NCBI GenBank assembly: GCA_019925105.1
Contig: JAHGAU010000002.1
Span: 1,984,001-2,048,000 of the forward strand
Length of the DNA stretch: 64,000 nucleotides
Direction of reading: 5' to 3'
Origin: Niebla homalea
Taxonomy: Eukaryota; Ascomycota; Lecanoromycetes; Lecanorales; Ramalinaceae
Both the position numbers and the translations under genes were made by a program. Positions 12,801-24,959 of this stretch are shown here, piece after piece (the stretch's first letter is position 1; the number at the start of each line of letters is the position of its first letter). The notes under the pieces were generated by a model. The model saw nothing but the letters and a program-made list of their open reading frames with translations, did not search any database and was not told the DNA's origin.

Positions 12801-15800
12801 ATTTTTAGCTTTAACTTATTAAAGGATTTAAAATACCTAATATATAGTATAAATACTTTAAGATAATCCTTATAAAATAAATTAAATATAAAAGTTTTAT
12901 TTATCCTTTTTAATATATATGAGGCTTTATATTCTTTTATAAAGCTTTTAATAATAAATAATCCGATTTAGCGGGGCTTAAGTTTTCTAAGATTTAAGGT
13001 AAGATCCCGTTATATAATTAATTACCCTTCCTTTAACGGGTTTTAACCTTATACTCCTTTATTATAACGTCTCTTTTATCGGTTTTTTATTGCGTTTAAC
13101 TTCTTTTATAACTCCTTTTTAATACTTACCCGGTTTATTATAAATCCTTTAATGGCTTTATATATTATTATTTTTAAAAACGGTATTATTCTTTCTATAA
13201 TATATATTTTAACTTTTAATTTAATTATATTCCGTTTATATATTATACCGGCTTAACCTTAAAAAGAATATTAATAAGGGCGTATTTTAAATATTTAATA
13301 TATTTTAAGTTAATACTTAATATTATTAATCTTTCCGTTTATATTTAATTATATTTTTATTAAGTTTACGTTTTCCTTATTACGTTTTATTAAATTTAAT
13401 TATTAAACTTTATTATACTTATTACTTTATACGTTATACTTAATATAAGGATAAATTGGATATTATATAACCGGAAGAAGCTTTTTATCCTTTTATTTAT
13501 AAATATTTTTTTAATATTTATATATATCGTAATAAATTTTAAGTAATAATTTATATACTTTTTTAACGTAACGATTACGTTTTTACTTTAATTAACGTAA
13601 TATAGAATAACTATATAAATCGTAAGAAATAAGTTATTATATTAAAGACGTATTAAAGACCGCTTTAAGCTTATTTAAAAGGGTTAATAAAGTCCGTTTT
13701 AAATAAATTAAATAATATTTTTAGCTTAATTAAACTTAATAAAACTATATAACTTCCGTATAATTACTTTATATAAGCTAAATACCCTTATATATATTTT
13801 ATAATATTTTTTACTATATCCGGTTATTAATAATAATACCGTAATTTCTTTAATATAATTTTTAATAAGAAATATCCCGTATTATTATAAACTTCTTTAA
13901 GTATTTATATTATTTTTTTTTTATTAAATATACCGTTTAACGCTTTCCGTATTAATAAAATAATTTATTAATAATTAAATTAAATCTATAGTTTATAAGT
14001 TATTTATTAAATTTAACTTATTATACCGTATTTTTCTTTTTTAACTTTATTTTTATTTTAAGATATTTAATAATATTAATATATTAATTGTCATCCTTAT
14101 AATAAAATAATTCTTTAAATTTTAATAATTCCGTAGGTTTATAATCGATTTATATATATTTTATTTCGTAATTATTATTTAATTTTATATTATATATCCG
14201 TACCAACTTATTATCGATTATCTTTTATAGTTATAATTTTTTTATATTTATTTTTTTCTTTTTATTTACGTTTTTCCTTATTAACTTTCCTTTTACGTTT
14301 TAAGTTAATTAACCCTCTAATTATTATATCGTAATTTATATATTATTATAAACGTTAATTCTATTTTTTTTTACTTTTTAAAAAAGCTCCTTTAATATAA
14401 TACGATATCCTTCTTTATTATTCTTTTAGAATTATATTATATTATTCTTATTCCTTTATACCTTAAAAATTATTTTCTTTATTACTTTATTGGATATATA
14501 ATTTAAATTATTAAATAGTACCCTTAATAAGTTATCTATAGCTTTATTAATTTCTTTTTTAATATATTTAATTTTAATATATAGTTTTCTTAACTTATTT
14601 ATTTATTTTATAAAGATATTTTTATAATAATTTATATTTATAAACTTTATAAATAGCTTATAATCTATATATATAATTAAAACTTCTTTTATATTTAATA
14701 TATAAAAGAACTTTTCTTTAAACGTAATAATAATTATTAGTTTTTACTTATAAATATCGTAATTACGTCCCGCTTTATTTATTATATATAAGTTATAAAT
14801 AAATAAAACGGTATAACCGTCTTAAACTTAAATAATATAGTATCCGGCTCCGTATTTTAAGGCGTTAATATATATATAAACTAATATCTTTAAGTTTTAT
14901 TTAAATAAAACTTTAATTTTTATTATTATATTTTATATAAGTTAAAATAATATATTTTTTAATTTTTTTTATTTTTACTTTATATTTCCGGTTAAGTATA
15001 TAAGCGGATAAGCTATTTTTATAAAACCTTTAATCTATTTTCTTATTATATTAATAATACTTAAGAATCCTTTAACGTTTTTTATATTTTAAGGTACGGG
15101 TTAATTAAGTATCTTTTCATATTTCTCCGGTTTAATTTATATACGTCCTTTTACTTTATAATTTTCTTTAAGTACTTTAAATTTTATTATATTAATTTTT
15201 AATTTATTAAATAATAGCTTTAACTTTAATTATAGAATTTAAAAAAAAAAAATAATCTCTTAAGAAAATGAATTGTTCTTTTTATATCCCGTATATCTTA
15301 AAGATATTATTGAAATAAAGGGTTAAGTTAATAAAATTATATTCCCCTTTAAAAATAAGGAAAAATAATTTTAAGTTTAATTTAAGGATAACTTTTAATA
15401 TAATATTTATAAGTTTAATAAAAACGAATAAAAACGTATACGTTCTTTAAGGTATCCTTATAAGTTATAGTTATTTAATATTTAATATATTAAAAATAAA
15501 ATAATATTAATTATTAAAGTATACTTTTATTACTTAATACTTATACTTTATATCCGTTTAAAAGAAAGTTTTATATAATAAAATTCTTAATAAATTATTT
15601 TTTTTTTTAACTTTATATAAAATATAAGTAATATTTTATATATAAAGTAATAATTAAATATAAATCGTAATTTAACTTTATTTTCTTTCTTTATAAGTAT
15701 AAAAGTACGTTTTATATATTTATTCGTTTATTTATTTATATATATTTCTTATATATATTTAACTTAATTCCTTATTATATAATTATTTTAAGTTATTACT

Positions 15801-18800
15801 CCTTATTATTTAATAATTTTTTAATAATAACTTTATATAATTTAATCTTTAATCTTAATATTATTTTATATAAAAGTAAGTCCGTTACGGGGATCTTATA
15901 TAATTCTTTTATACTTATATTTTTATATATTTATAATACTTAAAGTATTTTAAATTATATTTAATTATTTAAGATAATATCCTTTAATATAATGTTTTCT
16001 TCCTTTATTTATATTTATAGTTTTTATATAACTTTAAAGTATTAATCTTTTTCTTATTATTTTTTTATCCGTTAAGAATATAACTTATAATAATTTTATT
16101 TTAATATTTATTTCCTTAATTTATAATTTTAAAATTAACTTATTTATTACTTTATATATATATTTTAAATAAACTTAATAAGTACCGTATTTATACTTTA
16201 ATAATCCTTAATAAATTATTAAGTTATTAAGTTATTTAATTTTTAAGATTATACTTTTTATAATAAGTTAATAATTTTTATTATTTTTATTTCCTATTTA
16301 TTTTATCTTCTTCTTTATATTATTATAATATATAGTTTTTTTCTTTTTATTATTAACTTTTCTAAGTTATTTATCGTTCTTTTAATATATATAATTGTCC
16401 GTTTTTATTATTATAGGTATTATTAACTTAATTAATATTATTTCTTATTTATATATTATATATTCTTTATACCGTTTAACGTTATTTTACGTAATTAATA
16501 ATAACTTTAAATATTATATTATTTCTTCGTTTATTTTATTAAATATTAAATTTATAAATTTAATTATTTTCCGCTTTTATTTAATAAACTATTATTAATA
16601 TAAAATAAAACTTATTTCCAATTTTAAATTATTAATTAATTTATTTATTATATCTTTTTTAACTCCCGTATTATTTCCTTAATGCTTTTAAGCTCCTTTA
16701 TTATTTTTTAAGTACTCCGTTATTATTTTATCCCTTCCGATTCTTTTAAACTTTTACTTAATTGTTCCTATTTATTTCTTATTTAATTTATTTCTTTTAC
16801 CCCGTTTTACCGCTTTAATTTACTTTTAATCTTCCTTTACTTACTCCGACTATCTCTAATATACTCTTTTTTTCTCTTTAAGTATATAAATATACCCTCC
16901 TTTTCTTATTAATTAATTATTAAAATATACGCCCTTAAAGCCGACTTTACTCTTTAAACTTCTTTTTTTCTTATTGTTTATTAATTTTAATTATTTTTTT
17001 TATTTTTTAATTTAATCTTTAAGCTTTTCTTATTATTTTTATATTTAAATAAATTTAATTTAATTTCTTCTTTTAATATTATCGCGTTCCTATAATATAA
17101 CTTCTTATATACTGGCTTTTAACGTATTTTACTTAACGGATATATTTAAAATTTAAGTAATTAAATATTTTTTTTATAAATAATATCCTTAATATTTAAT
17201 ATCTTTATTTAAATCTTAAAGTTAATTATAATTAACTTTAATTATAAGAGTCTTAATAAGATATTATAATTTAAGTTATTTTTTAATATTATAAATATTT
17301 ATATTAATTTAATTATTCTTATAACTTAAATATTAAATATAACTTATATATAAAGTAATATATAGTTTTTATTTACTATTAATATATTTAAATAATTAAC
17401 TTTAAATAATTTTAAGAGTTTTTTTTATCCGTAATTCCTTTATTATACTTAAGTTAATTATAATAATATCCGATCTTTAATCGGCTTTTATATTAAATAA
17501 CTTATTTATTTATTCCGGTTAATAAATAATTATTATTTTTATAAAGTATATTTACTTATTTTTATTAAATATAGCTTTAAGGTTTTATTTTAAACTTATA
17601 ATTATAATATTATTAATTTTAAGTTATTTATTTTAAATCGTTTTTTATATCCTTTCTCTGTTATTTTCAGGAATTTCCTTAATAATTATAATCTTTTTAC
17701 GATATATAAGGTTAAAGTTTAATATATTCTTTATAAGTCGATTTATTTCTTTTCTGAAATATAATAAAAGTTATATTAAATATATTATAAAAAATACGAT
17801 ATTATTAATTAATAAGATCTGCTTAACGTTTAAAGCTTACTCCCTTAATAATCCGATAATTTATTAAAGTTTTTTTTTTCCCGATTTTTATTTTTCCCTT
17901 TAACTTCTTTTTTATTTATTTTTTAATTTATATAAACTTAACTCTTTCTTTTAAATTATTATGTTTAATTCGTTATTACTTCGTAGTTATATTTATTATT
18001 ATACTTACTTCGTAGCTAACGTTTTTATTAAAAGGGTATCCTTCTTTTACGGTAATAACTTTATAATTAAAGCTATTAATAACTTTTTATTATTAACTTT
18101 ATTAAGGACTTTTCTTTCTTCCTATATAATTAAAGCGATAGTTATTACGTTTATTAATACGTTTAATTAATCGTTAAACGGTATAATTATAAATAATAAT
18201 AATAATTAATAATCCGTATCATAACGTTTATTTTTACGGTTTTAATCCTTCTTTTATATATATTTTTTCTTATTATGGAAAACTTATATTATTTTTATTA
18301 TATTTTTATTTATAGCTTATATACTTTTCCGTTAAGAATATATTATAATATTTATAGTAAATAAAATATAATTTTATATTAAACGACTTAAAGCTATTAA
18401 TATAAAGATTTTTAAATTTAACCGGATTAAATAATCTTAAAGTAAATTAATTATTTTTTTTAATATCTTAATTAATATATAAATTCTATTAATAATTTTA
18501 CTATCTTTAATTTATATTTTCCGCTTAATTATTAATATTTTATTAAGGTAGATTTTAAGGTCGGTTTTAATATTTAAATTATTAAAATAATATTACTTAT
18601 AATAATTATATTAACGTTATTTATATTATTAAGACGTCTTAAAGTTTTTTATTTATATAATTCTAAGGGTATTTAATTTATTGCGTTTTTCTTATTTATA
18701 ATACTTATATAATTCCGTTATAATCGATATATATTAGATTTATTTTTAACGTAACTTCTTAAAGGTTTCCGTTTATATAACTTAATTAATTTATAAATAT

Positions 18801-21688
18801 TTAAGCTTTAAGATTTATTTTTTTATCCTTTTTTTTTTTTTTAAGCTTTTATTTCTTTTTTATTCCTTTTATAACCCGTTTTATTTTAAAATATACTTTA
18901 TAAAGATTAAGCTTTTTATATATATTTTCTATTAAACGTTTACGGAGCTTTATATCCGTTAAATTATTCTTAAAACGATTAATTACGTTTTTTAATATAT
19001 ATTTAATTATTCTATTTATCGTATTTTTTAACCTTTTAAGTTTAATATTTTTTCCGTTTAAGTTATATATAATATAAAGTATATATTTATAATAATTAAA
19101 AATAGAATTAATTCCTTAAGATAATATTTTAATATTATTCGTTACTTACTCCGTAAAGTTATTAAGATTTAATTTTAAGAATTCTTAACTTAATAATTTT
19201 TAAAGGTTTTTTATATTTTTTTTATAGCGTTATTTATCGCTTTATCCGTAAATAAAACTTTAATTTCTGGTTATTTTATTTAATACGTTACGTCTTTTTT
19301 AAGTTTTATGTTTATTATATTTATTTATTAATTAAAAGAAGTATCTCTTTTAATCTTTTTTTATATATTACGGATTTATCTTTATATATTATTCAGTTTA
19401 TTTTTTTACTTATTTAGTTTTTTTAATTTATAAAATAAAGTCTTAATCCCGGGTTATATTATAATTCTTTATTATAAAGTTTCCGATAATTTTAAAGTAA
19501 AAATTAGGATTATTAATAATATTATTAAGTTTCCTTTTATATTTAGCTTTATTATTATTATTAAGGAGGATACCTAAAACTATTTAAGTATTTCCTTTAT
19601 TTTATATATATTAATTAATTCCTTTTTAAATTTAAGGGATTAAGGGATTCTTAATAATATTTTATTACTCTTTAAAAAAAGTTTAATAAGGTTTATTACT
19701 AAGTAATCTTTAATAATACCTATAACTATTAATAAATACGGGATAGCCCCGTAATTTATATGAATTTATCCTAATCTTCTCTATTTTTTATTTAATATAA
19801 AATAAAGGGGTATATATTCTTTTTAATAAAGGAAATAAAACAATAATAAAAAGAATAATAATAATTAATTCCTTAATTTATATAATAATACTTAACTTTA
19901 TTTTTCTTATTTTAAGGATATTAAGATATATATGAAATAAAATATATTATCGTTAATATATTACCAGTATTAATAAGGGTATTTTAAAAAAAAAAAGGTT
20001 TACGGTTACTCCGAGCAATTATATTTTATTTTTATCTTTTTTACTTTTTTTTTAAGGAAAAGGTTAGGTTAATATATAATCGTATAACGTTAATAAGGGT
20101 CCTTCTGGTCTTTTAAGTTATTATATAAATATATATAAATTATACCTTATTATAAGTCTATATTTCTTTTTTAAATTAAAGTAAGTTTTAATTTATTTAT
20201 TTTAATCTTTTCTGCCTTTTATACGGGAAAATTTTAAGGAGGGCGCCGTTAAATTAAATAATTTATACGTCGGTAACCGCTATAGATTATTATTAATATT
20301 CTTAGTATCTATATAATATAATTATTATTATAAATATATTTGTCTTTTTTTTTTTTTATTAATTCCTTTAATTAATTTTATTATTTATTTCTTTTTATTA
20401 TTTACTCTTTTAATTTACTCTTTAATTTTTTAATTCTTAATTACTTAATTTATAGTTTAAAGTAAAGGGCTTATTATATCCGGTTAACGTATTATATAGC
20501 TTATAGTTATTTCCCAGGAATTTTAAAGACCGGTTTAGATTTCCGTAAATAATTTAGAACTTAATTACCGTTTAAATAACTTTTAATTTAATAATTTATA
20601 TTCTAATAAGAAATATTTTTTTAAGAAGTATATATAATTATTTAAGCCTTATTAAGGAATCTTATTTTTATTACCCTTATCGCTAAGATATATAATTTAA
20701 GTTAATTACTTTAATAATTATTAAAAAGTCTTATATATTTATTAATATCGAAATACCCGGTATTATTTACGGGTCTTAAAAGATTGCTTACCCGGTATAA
20801 AATAGTCTTTAAAATTAATTTTACGTCTTTAAGGAATATATATAATATTCTGAATTAAATTAAGGAGTTTTACTTATAATAAATAAATTAATTACTTAAA
20901 ATCGTTTTATAAAATTTACGGTTTAGTTATTTAAAATAATTTAATAAGACTTATGATTTGGTCGGGTTTAATTATTTATATTAACTTAATAAGTCTTATA
21001 TTTCGGTTATTATAGTCGTTAATTATTAAATAATAATTTTACGCTATTTAAAGTAATTAATCTTTTTTAATTTTTTTTCTTTAATTACTTTAATTTTTTT
21101 TATTTTAAGAAAACGGCTTATATTAATATATAAGTCGTAATTTCCTTAACGATAATTCAAAATATCCGGTAATATATATGATTATTTCCTGATTAAAGTT
21201 TAAACCCGTCGTTAATATAAAGGGTATTATTATCCTTTTATAATTAATGCGCTTTAAAAAAGTTATCGTCTTTTTTTACTTTTTAATTTCTAATAATTAA
21301 TAATTAATTAATAAATATTAATAATACTTTACCGATACGTCTAAACGGGGTCCCCGTATTAATTACGGGTGATAATAAGAATATTTAAATAAGGGTATTT
21401 AAAAGGTAATTACTTAAATATTTTTATTTTTCTTAATTTTAATATTTATTTAATAAATAAGTAATAATTAAGAATATTCTGCGAATATATATAAATCTAT
21501 AGTTTATTGCTTTCGTTATATATATATAATATAATAATAATAGAAATCGGTTCTTTATAATATCTTCGTAATTTTTATTGCCGTTAATTAAGGAAAAAAC
21601 ATAATAAATTATATACGATTAAATCGTATAATTAAACTGAATTCCTTAATATATATAAATAAATAAAAGCTTTCTTAAGATTATTAAA
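9893..21688 (-). mobile_element. RIP-dead block with Ty3/gypsy element C (minus strand) and unresolved repeats
   Basis: This 11.8-kb AT-rich stretch is longer than one gypsy element, so it probably holds more than one insertion. A clear anchor lies on the minus strand at about 15,190 to 15,000. There a degenerate frame reads IKPEKYEKILN, then stop-PVP, then NIKNVKGFL and IKGFIKIAYPL, which is the conserved junction between reverse transcriptase and RNase H in gypsy pol; the stops fall where Trp is expected. Gag/pro should lie to the right and integrase to the left. Minus-strand sequence near 16,650-16,900 looks charged and coiled-coil-like, as in gag. I could not define LTRs. From about 17,500 to 21,688 I recognise no domain. 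Confidence 0.65.
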
Positions 21689-21940
21689 AAAGATAAGAAG
21701 AAATAAAAGAGTAAAAGTAATAAAATAGTAAGTAATAATAAAGTATAATTAAAGATAAGCCGTAGTTTTTATATAAGTTAATAAAATATAGGTTGCTTAC
21801 TATCGTAATCCGTTATACCCTTTTTTTTCTTAAGTATATATGAATCGATTCCACCCTTAATCAGCCCTTTTAATGTTTCCCTTCCTTTATACACCCATCC
21901 GCAAGTTTTATATCTTCCATGCTCTCCCCCTTTCCAACCT
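21689..21940. repeat. repeat E, copy 2 (uninterrupted; holds empty gypsy A1 target site)
   Basis: This aligns with 1501-1722 plus 8636-8665. Around 21,905-21,925 it reads GCAAGTTTTATATC, the unoccupied version of the site where gypsy A1 sits in copy 1 with GTTTT duplicated. From about 21,840 the copy keeps CpA and TpG and is far less mutated than copy 1. It ends next to the LINE-like element that begins at about 21,940. Confidence 0.7.
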
Positions 21941-23847
21941 TAAAATATAAACTTAACCAATTTAATAATAAGGGGTAAATAATGGTAACGGATAAAGTAA
22001 AAAAGAAAAAGTTCCTTATAATCCCGATTTTAAGGGCCGGCCGTTTTACGTTTCCAATGGTAATTGGGAAAATATTAAGTTAGAAAATACTTAATTTTAA
22101 TAAAAAGTCCGTAACTTAAACGGGTATAAAAAAAAGAGCCTTTATAAAGGTTAATATATAATATATTAACGCTTTTAAAAATAATATAATATAACGTCCG
22201 TAATAAGGAAATTAAAGCAATAATACTAATATTTAAATTTAAAGAAATTAAGGACGTTAACGTTATAACAATATAGGAATTATTATATAGCTTATATATA
22301 TATTTATTTATTAATTTAAAAGTAAGGTTTTACTTAACCTTTAAAAGGGATAAAATAATTAAAATATACTTTTTATAAATAAGCGGCTTAACGTAAATAG
22401 TTAAAATATTACTTATTATAGTAAAAACCTTTATATACTCCGTATTATAAAAGAAAGGGACTTAAAGGATAACTTTAATATCTATAATATATATAACCCG
22501 CCGTTAATTAATAAGGAAAAACTTTTTACGATATTATTACTTAAAAAGGTCTTAATTATTTTAAATAAATATATATTACTTAAAGACTTTAACCTATATT
22601 ATTATATATAGAATAAAGAAAGATATATAATAAATTATATTAAATTAAATAATTTATTAATAATTATTATTTAAGTTAATTTCTTATTATTAATATTATA
22701 AAAGATTATTACGTAAAAAAGTTATAAGTTTAAAATAACGATTAATTTAGTTTTTAATACGGAAAAAGTTGCCGGCGTAATTATAATATATAAACTAAAA
22801 GAAAACTTAAAATATAACTCGGATTATATACCGATATAAATGATTTTAAATTAAACCGTTAATATAACCTTATTATTACCGGTAAGGAAGGCGTAAAAAA
22901 CGGTTAAGGAAGCAAAGGTTTATATAAAAACGGAGGAGATAATAATATAATTTACGGACCTTCCTTAATTAAATAATAAAAACCGGATTAACCTCTTTAT
23001 AGAGTAAGTAATAAAAATATTAAATAAAATAATCGATAAAATTATCCTGATAATAAAATCCTTTTAAAGAGTTAAAATTTATTAAAATAAAAAGTATATA
23101 ATTATAACCGTAAAAGTAAAAAGGCTAATTAAGTAGATTTTTAAGTATAGGAATTAAGAAATACTTAATTAATTAAAGGTTACTTAAGAGGAAAAGGAAA
23201 GAATTATTAAAAAGGTTAAATAAATATACTTTCGGTTTATAATATATAATTTAATGGTTTTATTTCGTAATATCTAGAAGTTAATAAAATATAATAGAAA
23301 ATAAAGTAAAAAATTAAAGTTTATCCTTAAATTCCCGCCTTTTAAAAGACCCGATAATATATTAATTAATACTTTTAACGGTAAGATTAAGGCCCTTAAA
23401 AAAGCATTTTTCCCCTTTTTATTAGAAGTTAACCTGGACGATATCGATAATATTACGTACCCCGACCCCGTATTAATAAATAAGGTAATAATATAAAACA
23501 TAATAATTAAAGTAATTAATAAATTAAAGAAGGATAAAGCCCCGGGTCCGAATAAGATTCCTCATAGATTCTTAGTAATAATAGCCTTACCGTTTAAAAA
23601 GGTCTTTATTTACCTTTTTTAAGTATGCCTCGACGTCGGTTATTACTTACGTAAGTTTAAGGAAGTAAAAACGATTATCCTTAAGAAGTTTATTAAGCCG
23701 GATTACTTTAAAATAAAGTCTTATAAACTTATTATACTTTTATATATATTAAGGAAGGCCTTAAAGACGGTAATAGCGAAGATCCTTAATAACTATATAA
23801 AAAACTATAGACTTCTTCCCGATTAATAAATAAAAGTAAAAAGAAAT
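21940..23847 (+). mobile_element. LINE-like (Tad1/R1-type) retrotransposon, 5' part
   Basis: A degenerate plus-strand frame carries an AP-endonuclease domain: near 22,240-22,290 a segment reading DVNVITI then stop-E, where the family has IQEPW, and near 22,560-22,620 a DFN motif matching the family GDFNxHH. A reverse transcriptase segment at about 23,510-23,825 is well preserved, with LKKDKAPGPNKIP and later FKEVKTIIL, KSYKLI and RLLPD, typical of non-LTR RT. The frame stops at 23,847 because a composite LTR-element insertion starts at 23,848. It resumes in the same frame at 29,782 once the insert and one target-duplication copy are removed. RIP has killed it, though the RT part is less mutated than the endonuclease part. 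Confidence 0.85.
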
Positions 23848-24002
23848 TGTCAGGGAAAAAGACGAAGTGCAGGTATTAAGGGTGGAGTGGTAACTGCCTG
23901 GATTGCAACTATGAACGGTATTGCTACTTATGTGGGTGCGCGCTAAGCATTCATAGCCTTATGCCCTTGCGCTATGCCTAACTATACTGCTTATACGTAA
24001 TA
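23848..24002 (-). repeat. LTR B (3' LTR of family B element)
   Basis: This begins TGTCAGGG exactly at the left insertion edge and ends CGTAATA, matching the reverse complement of the solo LTR at 9725-9887 (TGTCAGGG ... CGTAACA). It is slightly shorter (155 bp) through small deletions and a few RIP-type changes. With 24,864-24,959 it forms a direct repeat flanking sequence X. Confidence 0.82.
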
Positions 24003-24863
24003 AGTGTTTATAAAAAAGAAAAAGCCAACGCCCACGTCGGACCATCCATTATAAAATATTATGGATATTGACTGACTCGGTGGTAAAGGTGATTAAGAGT
24101 AAGCCCCGAGTATATAAATTATATTGATAGGATGTGTGGTTGTTAAGCCGTGAGGTAGGGTGGCCGGTATTAACGAGAATCACCCAAAAACGAACGGAAC
24201 CGCGACCCGGGAAATAGTCATAGAATTAAGCGATTGAAATTGAGCTGAATCGTTCAAAAACGTGATCTCCGTGGTTTTACCGAGTAAATGTACGTCCTGG
24301 TCCTTGCCCTTACTTGTGTCCTTTGCTCTTGTTTTTATTGATTGGTTAACTGAAGCCGTAATTATTATACACTGTAGACTAAGTAATAACTTAGTGATTA
24401 CCGTTGCGATAAGGTATACTCCCTATATAGCCTTTATACCGACCGTAAGGCGTATGGGTGAGATAAGGCCTTTGTGCCGGCCCTATGGCGTATGGGTTTT
24501 AGAGTATTTTTCTCTGCCCGGTATACCTAACTTGCGTTCCTATTAACCTTTGAATATAAAGTTTTTATTGCTCGTTATAAGCACTGAATGTCCGGAGGTT
24601 AGGTTGGTGGCTGACTGCCGTGTCTATAAGTCTTTAAAAGTAAGGAGTTACTGCAGGAGAGCGTATTATCCACTGGTTTATTACTCCAGGTACAGGTTGC
24701 GCACAGCATGGTCCGTTAACTAAAGGGTGCCTGGAAGTCGGTAATTTATTAAGCTAGGTGCTTTACGTGCACCACAGTCTAAGCCGGTCGGTGAGGGTAT
24801 GTCCATGGTCCCTCTTATATATAACGATATGAGTAGAGTCGGAACTCAGCTATTACTACTATT
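24003..24863 (-). mobile_element. internal region X of family B, TRIM-like non-coding element
   Basis: This 861-bp segment lies between two direct copies of LTR B. It reappears inverted at 27,653-28,564. Its right end, read on the minus strand, gives a primer-binding site (TAGTAATAGCTGAG) next to the LTR, so the element reads right to left. Only short spurious frames exist (94 codons at most, 24,262-24,546) and I recognise no protein. Short LTRs, a primer-binding site and no coding capacity fit a terminal-repeat retrotransposon in miniature. It holds two units of a roughly 38-bp tandem repeat near 24,430-24,500, against four in the inverted copy. RIP-type change is moderate: CpA/TpG remain frequent compared with the surroundings. 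Confidence 0.72.
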
Positions 24864-24959
24864 TATCAGGGAAAAAGACGAAGTGCAGGTATTGAGGGTG
24901 GAGTGGTAACTGCCTGGATTGCAACTATGAACGGTGTTGCTACTTATGTGGGTGCGCGC
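24864..24959 (-). repeat. partial LTR B (5' LTR of family B), truncated
   Basis: The first 96 bp of LTR B start TATCAGGG and end GTGCGCGC, where the match to the solo LTR breaks off and gypsy A2 sequence starts. The rest of the LTR (about 65 bp) is missing. It is the direct-repeat partner of 23,848-24,002. Confidence 0.8.

Noticed and set aside
9725..24002. A 14-kb DNA transposon with about 160-bp terminal inverted repeats
   Set aside because: The inverted copies at 9,725 and 23,848 looked like transposon ends, but each has its own boundary: the left copy has GTACC on both sides, and the right copy sits at a different duplication (GAAAT). They are separate LTR B insertions.
24262..24546. 94-codon frame inside family B region X
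   Set aside because: The inverted copy at 27,653-28,564 does not keep it open, and composition looks non-coding.
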